From an uncultured Clostridium sp. (GTDB lineage: Bacteria; Bacillota_A; Clostridia; TANB77; CAG-508), in NCBI GenBank assembly GCA_948466265.1, contig CAOJZU010000007.1, positions 9,187 through 73,186 of the forward strand: a DNA stretch of 64,000 nucleotides, in the 5' to 3' direction. Made by a program: the position numbers and the translations under genes. The notes below the pieces were generated by a model. It worked only from the letters and a program-made list of their open reading frames with translations, did not search any database and was not told the origin of the DNA. Shown here in pieces: positions 18,045 to 27,283 of the stretch. Positions within the stretch are counted from its first letter, which is position 1. Every line of letters starts with the position of its first letter.

Positions 18045-18590
18045 TTAGTCTCTCATACTTTTATTAGCATGCACATCAGATATTCCATCTAAGTATATAA
18101 CCTCTACTTCTGAATCGGTCCAGTAAGGAAGAATATCATTCCATACTACATTTTCAATGTGTTCCAATGCTTCTTCATTATCGCTATAATATGGAACCAT
18201 CACTTTAAGCCTCATGTTTGATGCCGATTTCAGTCCTTCATCTGAAATATCCCATAAGTCAGAAATTAGCACCACTCCGTGGTAATCATCCGTAACCTGA
18301 TTCAGGGTAGCCCATAACTTGCTTGAATCAAGCTCAATTCTATTTGCAGTATCTGTTTCCGATAAATTATACATAATTTTCTCTTTTTCCACTGCAAATG
18401 TCTTCTCCATACTATTCGACATATCAAAAATGTATAAAGGATTAGTCTCTATCCCTTCTACAATTTCCCGATAGTACTTAGGAATTATCTTACCCTCTTT
18501 TCCACTTACATAATTTGGCATAAAAAAAGCCATAATTACAGCTGTTACAAATACAAGTGCACTTCCCCTAAACCGACTACATTTTTTCAT
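18045..18590 (-). CDS. Secreted VWA-like protein, foreign-looking, uses CGG as Arg
   Basis: The protein has about 181 residues: a signal peptide (residues 1-30), then IFDMSNSM, a metal-ion-site-like DxSxS motif of von Willebrand A domains, and VLISDLWDIS further on. I do not recognise a specific family. Two CGG triplets (in CSRFRG and YYREIV) are in frame and must be read as Arg; skipping the first would end the protein after about ten residues. Base use is also richer in C and G at third positions than in neighbours. Both features suggest recent transfer from a host without the CGG recoding. The ATG at 18590 follows GAGGAAAG. Confidence 0.6.
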   Translation of the reverse strand: MKKCSRFRGSALVFVTAVIMAFFMPNYVSGKEGKIIPKYYREIVEGIETNPLYIFDMSNSMEKTFAVEKEKIMYNLSETDTANRIELDSSKLWATLNQVTDDYHGVVLISDLWDISDEGLKSASNMRLKVMVPYYSDNEEALEHIENVVWNDILPYWTDSEVEVIYLDGISDVHANKSMRD

Positions 18591-18773
18591 TACGCTTTCC
18601 TCCAAAAACTCTTTTTATCATAGTTGCTTTTTGCAAGTATCTGTGCCAACACTTGCTATCTCGATACAAAATGAGGTGATAATGAATAATTCAACACTCA
18701 ATTGTATGTTAAAAATTATAGCATGCATTTACATAAAATTCAAGTATTCTTAAGATAAATTAATAATTTTATC

Positions 18774-18802
18774 TTGACAGAGTATCTAAAATGTGCTAAT
18801 AT
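18774..18802 (+). promoter_or_regulatory. Consensus promoter of tRNA-Leu
   Basis: TTGACA (18774-18779), a 17-base spacer, and TAATAT (18797-18802) form a near-perfect vegetative promoter 20 bases before the tRNA. Confidence 0.8.
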
Positions 18803-18822
18803 ATATACTGTTCAAGATAAAT

Positions 18823-18906
18823 GCGGATGTGGCGGAACTGGCAGACGCGCTGGTCTTAGGAACCAGTGTCAACGACGTGGAGGTTCGAGTCCTCTCATCC
18901 GCACCA
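18823..18906 (+). tRNA. tRNA-Leu (anticodon UAG)
   Basis: The 84-base sequence begins GCGGATG, pairs with CATCCGC at the end, has encoded CCA, a D-loop with TGGCAGACG, an anticodon loop CTTAGGA (anticodon UAG, reading CUA and other CUN codons), a long variable arm as expected for Leu, and the GGTTCGAGTCC T-arm. The anticodon loop has the normal seven bases. It stands alone with its own promoter and terminator. This is the only tRNA I find in the window. Confidence 0.95.
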
Positions 18907-18945
18907 ACAACGTTTCTGCTCGAACCAAATTGAACAGACTAATAC

Positions 18946-18978
18946 AAATATCATTCTTAAAAGGATGATATTTTTTGT
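18946..18978 (+). terminator. Terminator after tRNA-Leu
   Basis: AATATCATTC and GGATGATATT pair, followed by a T run, about 40 bases after the tRNA. Confidence 0.7.
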
Positions 18979-19378
18979 TTGCAAAAATGTCTACTATTGC
19001 CTCGCAGAACCTTCTAAGTTATGATGGTACGTCATAACTCACATGGGATTATGACTTATGACAGAGTCAAAGTCCTGTGCTACAAACAAATTGCAAAGGA
19101 AAGATTCTATGGAGTGAGAATTGGCATATTCTTTTTACTTAAGTAGAATAAAAATTTTATTTTCTATTAAAAATCCCTATGAGTTTTGTAATAACATTTA
19201 AAACTCATAGGGAGCTAAGAATTTTTACCGGTAACTTATTTGATGTGCCGTTTTCTACATATATTTCCAAATCCACTTATTGTATAAGCATTAAACTCAT
19301 CTGTAAAAATATAAGGATCTGTTCCCACAAGTTTTGTTTTGTAACTAAATTTCACTTTAGTATCATATTCATGGCAGA
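18979..19378. other. Gene-free region with short hairpins
   Basis: I see no gene here. AGTTATGA and TCATAACT flank GGTACG near 19017-19039, and CATAACTCACATGGGATTATG is part of a second weak pairing. ACTCATAGGGA appears once in each orientation (about 19169-19215). The region may hold an RNA or degraded repeat, but nothing identifies it. Confidence 0.3.
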
Positions 19379-19483
19379 TTATTTTTTTAGCTTATACAGT
19401 TTTAATCTTTTTGGATCTAATACATAAAACAATATAGGAAATAGTACGCAAATAAATATAATAAAAATAACTGTGTTTAACAT
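19379..19483 (-). CDS. 34-residue single-span membrane peptide
   Basis: The ATG follows a strong AGGAGG ribosome binding site with 6 bases spacing. The peptide is one hydrophobic span (VIFIIFICVLFPILFYVL) followed by a lysine-rich end (DPKRLKLYKLKK). Small single-span peptides of this kind are found in stress, sporulation and toxin systems, but I cannot assign one. A hairpin containing an AGGAGGT-like sequence lies just upstream (19506-19528). Confidence 0.5.
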   Translation of the reverse strand: MLNTVIFIIFICVLFPILFYVLDPKRLKLYKLKK

Positions 19484-19816
19484 GTAGTACCTCCTTTTAA
19501 TTGAGTTTCGGAGGTAATACCTCCGAAAAAAACGGACAGCATTAAAAAACTATAATATTTAAGTTTTTGATTTTTTTTAATCTCTTGAAATTTATTTAAT
19601 AAATTGATTGATATTTGTATTGAGTGTTGCATCTACATTTGATAAATTTCTTTATATAAAGCTACCACCGTGTTAGCATAAGAAGTGTTGCTCATTCTTC
19701 ACTTTGCCACATTCTCATCTTTATAAAATCTAACTATATAATAGCTCGAGCTATTGCAAAATTTTAGAAATTCTAGTATAGTTATTAATATAAATAGCAG
19801 TTTGGAGAAAAAAAAG
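19484..19816. other. Gene-free region upstream of the acetyltransferase
   Basis: Apart from the hairpin at 19506-19528, this AT-rich stretch shows no gene. It should hold the divergent promoters of the small membrane peptide and the acetyltransferase; no clear consensus promoter stands out. Confidence 0.3.
19506..19528. promoter_or_regulatory. Perfect hairpin with Shine-Dalgarno-like arms
   Basis: TTTCGGAGGT and ACCTCCGAAA are perfect inverted repeats with a 3-base loop, 23 bases upstream of the small membrane peptide's ATG. One arm contains GGAGGT, the other ACCTCC, which could pair with the peptide's own AGGAGGTAC site and block translation. No T run follows on either strand, so it is not a simple terminator. 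Confidence 0.45.
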
Positions 19817-20380
19817 ATGAGTCTAAATTATATAGATTATTTTAGCAGTAATCATAAAAAAGAGATAAAAAAAATATATATAAATTCATTTCCAAGAGAT
19901 GAACGTTTTCCTTTTTGGCTTTTAAGGTATTGTTCAAAAGAAAAAAATGTATTATTTAATGTAATATTAGATAATAATAAAGTGATTGGGATGGAATATA
20001 CAATTATATATGAAAATATTGCATATTTGATGTATTTAGCAATAAGCGAAAAGCAAAGAGGTAAAGGATATGGCTCTAAAATATTAAAAGATTTATTGAA
20101 AAAATACGAAATTATTATTTTAAGTATAGAAAGACCTAATAATAATTTAGATAACACTAAAAAAGTAAGAAAAAAATTTTATCTAAGAAATGGATTTTTT
20201 GAAACTAATAAATTTATTAAAGATAATGGTATCGAATATGAAATATTGTGTACTAATAGAAACTACAATATAACAAAAGAAGATTTAGAAAAAAGATACA
20301 CAAAAATGTCAAAGTCTACTATAATTAAATTTTTGATAGCAAAAATATTTAATGTATATAATATATCTTTTATAAAATAA
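19817..20380 (+). CDS. GNAT family acetyltransferase
   Basis: The 187-residue protein has the acetyl-CoA binding pattern of GNAT enzymes, YLAISEKQRGKGYGSKILKD (the R/QxxGxG/A motif) near residues 75-95, and a typical FYLRNGF element near 135. The substrate is unknown. I chose the ATG at 19817 after GGAGAAAAA; an in-frame upstream extension lacks a good site. It has no in-frame CGG. It is monocistronic, with its own terminator. Confidence 0.8.
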   Translation: MSLNYIDYFSSNHKKEIKKIYINSFPRDERFPFWLLRYCSKEKNVLFNVILDNNKVIGMEYTIIYENIAYLMYLAISEKQRGKGYGSKILKDLLKKYEIIILSIERPNNNLDNTKKVRKKFYLRNGFFETNKFIKDNGIEYEILCTNRNYNITKEDLEKRYTKMSKSTIIKFLIAKIFNVYNISFIK

Positions 20381-20404
20381 CAAATTATAAAAGCAATTCT
20401 AAGT

Positions 20405-20439
20405 AAATATGCAATTATATATAATATAATTGCATATTT
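20405..20439 (+). terminator. Terminator after acetyltransferase gene
   Basis: AAATATGCAATTATAT and ATATAATTGCATATTT are near-perfect inverted repeats followed by TTATT, 25 bases after the stop. Confidence 0.6.
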
Positions 20440-20618
20440 TATTATCTTTTGCTAAAAATTTCTATAAGAGCACTCCAACCAAATACTAGGTAAATGTTTG
20501 CCATTCTTCTACGTCCCTATTGGCATAAATTAAATTTCAAAAAAATTTAGAAGATATAGTTTAGTGGTTTTAATAAGCAAAACACATATAAAATTCATAA
20601 AATATATAAGGTGATTTT

Positions 20619-21242
20619 ATGAATTTTATTAACAAAAATGTATTAAAAAAAGAACTTTTTTATGATAATACTCTTATTTTAAAATATCATATTGAATATC
20701 CTAGTATTTATTCAAATACTCCAGAATATAGTATTATGAAATTTAATATGTATAACAGAAACTTAGCATTTCAGTTAAAGTCGAAAAGTGAAATTGATTT
20801 ATACAAAGAAGCAATTGAGACTTACAAATATAATAAAGAAAATGGATATCCTACTATGGTATATGAAATTTATAGAACTTTTGAAATAACTTATAATAGT
20901 TTAAATATTATAAGCTTATATACTGACGAATACGTTTTTACAGGAGGAGCCCATGGAAATACCATTAGAACTTCTCAAAATTGGAATTTAATACAAGGAA
21001 TTCTAATACCACTAGAAAGTTTCTTTCCAAATAATCCTTATTTTATGATTAAAATATTAAAAGAAATAAATAAACAAATAGCAGAAAATCCAGAAATATA
21101 TTTCGAAAATTCCTGCTATTTAGTTTTAGATACTTTTAATCCTAAAAGTTATTATATAGTCCCAAATAGTATAGTTATATACTTTCAGCAATACGATATA
21201 GCTCCATATTCTTCAGGAATACGAAATTTTACTATACATTAG
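20619..21242 (+). CDS. DUF3298 / RsiV-like domain protein
   Basis: The 207-residue protein has the DUF3298 signature: YVFTGGAHGNTIR near residue 108, then NWNLIQGILIPLESFF and LKEINKQIAE. In other Firmicutes this domain follows DUF4163 in RsiV-type anti-sigma factors and some polysaccharide deacetylases, where it binds lysozyme or glycan. Here there is no membrane span or signal peptide, so it may be cytoplasmic or a stand-alone domain. It is convergent with nagZ. Confidence 0.72.
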   Translation: MNFINKNVLKKELFYDNTLILKYHIEYPSIYSNTPEYSIMKFNMYNRNLAFQLKSKSEIDLYKEAIETYKYNKENGYPTMVYEIYRTFEITYNSLNIISLYTDEYVFTGGAHGNTIRTSQNWNLIQGILIPLESFFPNNPYFMIKILKEINKQIAENPEIYFENSCYLVLDTFNPKSYYIVPNSIVIYFQQYDIAPYSSGIRNFTIH

Positions 21243-21249
21243 TTTTTAC

Positions 21250-22417
21250 TTATATCATCTCTTTATAGTATTTCCATTCGAGGATATTTAGCACTTTTTC
21301 GTTAATATCCTCTTCTTTTATCCTTCCTTCTTCCAAAGCTTTCTTCACAGCTTCAATACTTGCCTCATAATCTGTAACAATTATCAAATCATTTCCTGCT
21401 AAAATCGCTTTTACAACTGCATCTTGTTCTTTTGAAACTGCTCCCATATCTAAATCATCAGTTATAATAACTCCTGTAAATTCTAATTCATTTCTAAGTA
21501 CATCATGCACTTTTTTAGATAATGATGAAGGATTTTCACTATCTATACTATTTACTATATTGTGGCTTACTAGAACTGCTTCTGCTCCTGATTCAATACC
21601 GTGCCTTAAATGGAGGCAAGTCATTTTTTAAAATTTCATCATATGATTTATCTGATACCGCTATTCCTGTATGAGTATCACTATTACTTCCATATCCTGG
21701 AAAATGTTTTAATGTATATGATACTTTGCCTTCTTTACTTGCCTCAATTACAGTCTTAGCATAAATACTAGTTTCTTCTACATTCTTTCCTAGTGTCCTT
21801 GGATAAATATAATCAAGCACATTTTCTGCAATATCTACAACAGGTGTCAAATTCAAATTTATTCCTAAATTATATAAAAAATTGCTCTTTTCTATAGTAT
21901 CTTCTCTTATCTTATCAAATCCACCAAGACTATATAATTCACTTGGAGATTTAAATTTTTCAGATCTTAAATTTTTATTAGAGCTAACTCTTACAACCTT
22001 TCCTCCTTCTTCATCTACTGCAATAAGCAGTGGAATATCTGCATGATTTTGAAGGTTTGTGATCTCTTCCTTTACTCCCTGTTCAGTTTTATCTTTAAAA
22101 TCTCTTTCAAAAAAAATATATCCACCAAATTTATATTTTTCAAGTATCTCTATTTGATTTTTTTCAGGATAACGTACTAAAAATACTTGCCCTATTTTTT
22201 CATCAATTGTCATTGTTTTTAACATATTTTCTGCATTTTCATAATTATTTGCAAATATTATATTACCCTCTTCTTCTGTTTCATTTATCTTTATTGTATT
22301 TTCTGCATTTCCTATATTTTCTGACTCTTTATTATCTTTTATAATAAAACATACACCTAAAATAATTAGTACTAATAGTATCGCAATCAAGCAGTTATTT
22401 ACCATCTCGTTTTTCAT
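21250..22417 (-). CDS. nagZ: Beta-N-acetylhexosaminidase, GH3 (one skip site)
   Basis: NagZ-type GH3 enzymes remove N-acetylglucosamine from muropeptides. The restored protein has 388 residues with an N-terminal membrane anchor, so it likely acts outside the cell. The motifs LLIAVDEEGGKVVR (substrate Asp/Glu), KHFPGYGSNSDTHTG (catalytic His-containing loop) and ELEFTGVIITDDLDMGA are clear. The frame breaks at 21601 within the substrate-proximal segment; skipping the C gives LPPFKAGIESGAEAVLVSHN. Length 1168 minus 1 is divisible by 3. Confidence 0.93.
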
Positions 22418-22530
22418 CTATATCCTCCAACTCTTGCATTTTTTCTTTCTAAATAATATGTGTATTTTAATTTATTTAATTCTGATTTATACGTATAATT
22501 ATAATCAAATTAATACATAAAATCAACTTT

Positions 22531-22577
22531 ATTTAATTTTTGTAATATTTTTTTACAAAATATTACAAAAATTAAAT
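22531..22577. promoter_or_regulatory. 21-bp perfect inverted repeat between divergent genes
   Basis: ATTTAATTTTTGTAATATTT(T) and its exact complement face each other over a 5-base loop, midway between nagZ (minus) and tsaE (plus). Perfect pairing over 21 bases with the core TTGTAATATT is unlikely by chance even in AT-rich DNA. It could be a divergent operator or a two-way transcription barrier. Confidence 0.5.
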
Positions 22578-22627
22578 AATATATGATATACTTATATAAT
22601 TAGAAAATGATATGTGAGGGAGAAAAA

Positions 22628-23044
22628 ATGAAAACCTATATTTCTAAAAGTGAACTTGATACAATGGATTTTGCTAAAAATTTTGCTAAAGATCTTGAAA
22701 AAGATAGCATAGTAGTTTTAACTGGCGATCTTGGCTGTGGCAAAACAAAATTTACAGAGGGATTACTTTCATATTTTGGTTTATCAGAGGAAATATCAAG
22801 TCCTACTTTTACTATAGTAAATGAATATAAAAATGAGGATATATCCATATATCATTTTGATGTATATAGATTAAATTCATCTGATGATTTCTTCGACATT
22901 GGTGGAGAAGAATATTTTGGAAAAGGAATTTGCATCATTGAATGGGGTGAAATTATAAAGTCTTGTCTTCCTAAAAATACAATTTTCGTAAACTTTGAAA
23001 AAGATACATCTGATGAAAATATTAGAAAAATTACTATATCTTAA
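22628..23044 (+). CDS. tsaE: tRNA threonylcarbamoyladenosine synthesis ATPase TsaE
   Basis: TsaE is the ATPase partner of TsaB and TsaD in making t6A at position 37 of ANN-decoding tRNAs. The 138-residue protein has the P-loop GDLGCGKTKFTEGL near residue 38, the SPTFTIVNEY motif and HFDVYRL. I chose the ATG at 22628 after GAGGGAG. It leads a tsaE-tsaB-rimI operon, the usual order. It has no in-frame CGG. Confidence 0.95.
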   Translation: MKTYISKSELDTMDFAKNFAKDLEKDSIVVLTGDLGCGKTKFTEGLLSYFGLSEEISSPTFTIVNEYKNEDISIYHFDVYRLNSSDDFFDIGGEEYFGKGICIIEWGEIIKSCLPKNTIFVNFEKDTSDENIRKITIS

Positions 23045-23067
23045 AATTTGGAAAGGAATAATTAGTT

Positions 23068-23745
23068 ATGAAAATTTTAGCTGTTGAAACTTCTTGTGAT
23101 ATGCTTTCAGTTTCACTTTTGGAGGGCAAAGAGTTAATACTAGAATTAAAATCAGACTCTCCTAGAAGTCACTCTGAAACTTTAATGATAGCTATCGACT
23201 CTCTTCTAAAAAGAACAAATACTTCTTTAGAAGATATAGATTTATTTGCATGTGATAATGGTCCTGGCTCTTTTACCGGAATTAGAATTGGTGTTGCAAC
23301 AGTTAAAGCTATTGGTGATGTTACTGTTACTCCTTGTATTGCTATTTCTTCCTTAGAAGCCTTGGCTTATACTTGCAAAGAAGATGGTTATATTTGTGCT
23401 ATGATTGATGCAAAACATTCTAATATATATGCTGGAATGTTTGAATTAAAACGTGGAGTTTATGCAAAAATTAAAGATTTCAAATTTTGTAATGTTTCTG
23501 ATTTTTTGGAATCTTTAAGCAAAGTAAGAAAAAAGATATTTTTTGTAGGAAATTGTGGCATACTTTATAAAGATATGATAAAATCATATATGAAATGTGA
23601 GTATTCTATTTTAGAAGACAATATTCCTACTTCTGAATATATTGGTATTGTTGCATTTGATAAGTATGAAGATAAGCTTTTTGAAAACTCACCTGAACTT
23701 TCAGCTCTTTATCTTAAAAATTCAAGTGCTGAAGATAAGGTTTAA
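23068..23745 (+). CDS. tsaB: tRNA threonylcarbamoyladenosine protein TsaB
   Basis: TsaB is the scaffold partner of TsaD in t6A synthesis. The 225-residue protein begins KILAVETSCDMLSVSL and has the family motif DNGPGSFTGIRIG near residue 68. A natural ACC GGA occurs inside this motif in the normal frame and needs no skip, a useful contrast with the skip sites. GAAAGGA precedes the ATG. Confidence 0.95.
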   Translation: MKILAVETSCDMLSVSLLEGKELILELKSDSPRSHSETLMIAIDSLLKRTNTSLEDIDLFACDNGPGSFTGIRIGVATVKAIGDVTVTPCIAISSLEALAYTCKEDGYICAMIDAKHSNIYAGMFELKRGVYAKIKDFKFCNVSDFLESLSKVRKKIFFVGNCGILYKDMIKSYMKCEYSILEDNIPTSEYIGIVAFDKYEDKLFENSPELSALYLKNSSAEDKV

Positions 23746-23749
23746 ATAT

Positions 23750-24179
23750 ATGGAAATTATTACCCAAAAAATGTTAGAAAAAGATTTAGATAATTTAGAT
23801 TTAGATAAATTTGATGACTTTTGGAATAAAAATATTTTAAAGCAAGAGCTTAAGCAAACCACATCTATATATATAATTGCAAAAGAAAATAACGAAATTT
23901 TTGGATTTGCTGGAATAAATCTAATTCTTGATGAAGCACATATTGCAAATATAGTCGTAAGAAAAGACATGCGAGGACTTGGAATTCGGAAAGAAACTTC
24001 TTGAAAGTCTGATAAATGAAGTAAAAACAAAAGCTTCTCTAATAACTCTTGAAGTTAATACTGAAAATAAAATTGCAATTAATTTATATAAAAAATACGG
24101 TTTTGAAAACCTTGGCAAAAGAAAAAAATATTATAATAATACATTTGACGCATACATTATGACAAAATATTTAAAATAA
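23750..24179 (+). CDS. rimI: Ribosomal protein acetyltransferase RimI (one skip site)
   Basis: RimI acetylates the N-terminus of ribosomal protein S18 and is commonly encoded after tsaB. The restored protein has 142 residues. The acetyl-CoA loop reads NIVVRKDMRGLGIGKKLLES only if the C at 23987 in ATTCGGAAAG is skipped; as written, the frame ends four codons later. The distal motif LEVNTENKIAINLYKKYGFE follows. Length 430 minus 1 is divisible by 3. Confidence 0.93.
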
Positions 24180-24225
24180 TATACATATGAATAAAACAAA
24201 TATATTTGTTTTTAGAAAGGAACTT

Positions 24226-26638
24226 ATGATGCAAAAGAAAAATGAACTAAGCTTCAAAGAACTTAAAAATTATTGTTCTACTGCAAAGTTTAATTTTGAA
24301 ACTACTGCAGAACTTGAACCAACTAATAAAGGTATAGGCCAAGAAAGAGGTATTGTTGCTCTTGAATTTGGTTTAAATGTAGATGTAAACCGGTTATAAT
24401 CTCTATGTAGAAGGTCCAAGTGGTGTGGGTAAAACCATGTATACTAAAAATTATTTAGACAAAATTTCTAAAAAGAAAAAAACACCTTGCGATTGGTGTT
24501 ATCTTTATAATTTTGATAATCCTAATGAGCCAATAGCTCTTTCTCTTCCTGCTCGGTCAAGGAGCTGAGTTTCAGGAAACTATGGAAGGTTTTATAAAAG
24601 ATGTTAAAGCTGATATTAACAAAACTTTCAATAATGAAGATTTCGAAAAAGAAAAAGCCCTAATTAAACAAGAATATGAACAAAAAAGAAGTGTACTTCT
24701 TGAAAAGTTAAATAAAGAATCTATGAAACATGGTTTTGAAGTTAAAACTGCTCAAAATGGTATTTACATGATGCCAATTTATGAGGGAAAAACACTTGAG
24801 GAAGAAGAATTTAATAAATTAGATGCTAGTATTAAACAGCAATTTGAAGAAAAATCTAATATAGTTCAAGAGCAAATTATGAGTACTATTAGTGAAATAA
24901 AAATTATTGAAAAAGAATCTGAGAAAAAAATTCAAGAATGGCAAGCCAATATTTCACTTCTTACAGTTAATGTTCACATAAATTATATTAAGTCAAAATA
25001 TAAAAGAAATAAAATAATTTCAAATTATATGGACAATATCAAAAAAGATATAATGAAAAATGTTCCTTTATTCTTAGAACATCCAGGAAATACAAATCAA
25101 TCTACAAATGGAACAACTCCTACTTCAGTTCCTCATAAAGAACCACCAAAGCCATGGCTTAATTATAGAGTAAATCTTTTTATAGACAACAGTAGACTAG
25201 AAGGTGCACCAGTTATAATGGATTCTAATTATTCTTTTCAAAATATATTTGGTAAACTTGAATATGAAAATTATATGGGTGCGTTAAAGACTGATTATAC
25301 TTTGCTTAAAGCTGGTCTTTTGCATAAAGCTAATCGGTGGTTATATTATATTTCAAGCTGAAGATCTTCTTACAAATCCTGCCTGCTATGATAATTTAAA
25401 AAGAGTTCTTCGTATAAAAGAAATTAGTATTGACAACTCTTTAGAGCAAAGAGCTGCAATGGTTATGGTTTCGCTAAAACCTGAACCAATTCCACTAGAT
25501 CTTAAAGTTATATTAATTGGAAATGCAAATATTTATCATACACTTCTTAGTATGGATCCTGATTTTAGAAAATTATTTAAGATAAAAGTTGAATTTGCTG
25601 ATGATGCACCAAGAACTGATGAAAATGCCCTTAGACTTGCAAGATTTATTCATTCTTACTGCGAAAAAGAAAACTTGCCACATTTAGATAAAAATGCTGT
25701 TGCAAGAATGATTGAATATGCTTCTCGTTTGGCTGATGATCAAAATAAATTGTCTACAAAATTTAATGATTTATCTCAAATACTTGCAGAAGCTGGCACT
25801 TGGGCACAGCTATCACGTTCTAAAGTTGTAACTGAAGACTTTGTGAATAAAGCTATAAATGAGAAAATTCAAAGGGTTAAAAAATATGATGAAAGATACT
25901 CTGAAATGATTAAAGATAATACTCTTTTAATAAGTACTTCTGGTTCTGAAATTGGTCAAATTAATGGCTTAACTATTATGAGTGTTCGGAGATTATAGTT
26001 TTGGTAAGCCTGCAAAGATTACTGTTAATACTTTTACAGGAAAATCAGGAATTATAAATATAGAACGTGAAGTTGAACTATCTGGATCTACTCATTCAAA
26101 AGGTGTATTAATATTAAGTCGGATATATAGGAGAATTATTTGCACAAGATATACCCCTTTCACTTTCTGCAAGTATCTGTTTTGAGCAGTTATATAATGG
26201 AGTTGATGGCGATAGTGCTTCTAGTACAGAGCTTTATGCACTTTTATCTAGTCTATCAGAAGTACCAATAAATCAGTCAATTGCAGTAACTCGGTTCTGT
26301 AAATCAAAAAGGAGAAATTCAACCAATTGGTGGTGTAAATGAAAAGATAGAAGGTTTCTTCCAAGTCTGCAAAATGAGAGGACTTAATCGGAGACCATGG
26401 TGTTATGATACCAATTCAAAATATTAAGAACTTAAACCTTAGTAATGATGTTGTAGAAGCTGTAAAAAATCATGAATTTCATATTTATGCTGTTTCTACT
26501 ATTGAGGAGGGTATTGAAGTTCTAACTGGAGTACCTGCTGGAAAGAAAGATAAAAATGGAGGTTTCCCTGCTGGAACTATAAATTATCTAGCTTATGAAA
26601 AATTAAAAAAATATGCAAGAGTAAGTAAAAATAGTTAA
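24226..26638 (+). CDS. Lon-type ATP-dependent protease (LonC/LonB-like), seven skip sites
   Basis: The restored protein has 801 residues. It has an AAA+ domain ([16 protein letters not shown] at about residue 58), a long helical insertion, and a C-terminal S16 peptidase domain with catalytic Ser in [11 protein letters not shown] and catalytic Lys in [11 protein letters not shown]. Seven skip sites (C at 24391, 24554, 25335, 25987, 26120, 26292, 26389) each rejoin conserved sequence, for example [27 protein letters not shown] and [10 protein letters not shown]. Length 2413 minus 7 is divisible by 3. Clostridial proteins of this layout are annotated as Lon-like proteases; I leave the symbol blank. 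It is probably last in the tsaE operon. Confidence 0.92.
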
Positions 26639-26640
26639 AA

Positions 26641-26672
26641 AAAAATGCTTCCAAAATTTGGGAGCATTTTTT
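26641..26672. terminator. Two-way terminator between lon-like and HD genes
   Basis: AAAAATGCTTCC and GGGAGCATTTTTT pair and end in T's on both strands; the site lies between convergent genes. Confidence 0.8.
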
Positions 26673-26682
26673 ATCTGTTCAA

Positions 26683-27266
26683 TTAAAGTTCAATATTCGG
26701 AAATAACTCATATAAATTAAATCCAAGTAAATTATCAAAATATGCTTTTAATTCTTTTGCTTCTTTTATATGATAAACTGTATTTTCATGTACACCTCTT
26801 CTTGCAATTATATCTATTAATCTTTTTTCCAATGTCATAACTTTTTTTGTACACATCAAATCGCATAAACTAATGATTTTTTCATAAATTGTATACTCAT
26901 GATTTTTTATAAATTTATCAATAAACTCTATATCCATATTGCTTGGAATTCCACCACCAACGCAGTAAATATCATTATTTAAAAATGAATGCGTTAAGCA
27001 TATATTTGCATATTCTTCATCAAATCCAAGCTCTTTTATATATTTATATCCATTTATAGAATGCTCTTCGAAACTACCAACTAATTTTCCTATATCATGA
27101 ATATAGCCTAATGTTTTCGCTTTTTCTACATCTAGATTTAAAGCTTTTGCAATCTCTAAAGCAGAATTTCCGAACACATATTGAATGCTCTATCCATCCG
27201 ATCACATTTTTTCTTTCCCCTTGCATCTTCTAACATTTTTAAAGCTTCTTTGCTTGTTAATATCAT
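26683..27266 (-). CDS. HD domain phosphohydrolase (two skip sites)
   Basis: The restored protein has 193 residues of the HD superfamily: HSICVGNSALEIA supplies the first His, GYIHDIGKLVG the HD pair, and SINGYKYIKE/ICLTHSF the later ligands. The N-terminal region exists only with skips at 27200 (CDGWIEHS) and 27172 (ICVGNSA). Length 584 minus 2 is divisible by 3. Proteins of this size are annotated as HD phosphohydrolases of unknown nucleotide substrate. Confidence 0.85.
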
Positions 27267-27283
27267 ATATATCTCCTTATCTT

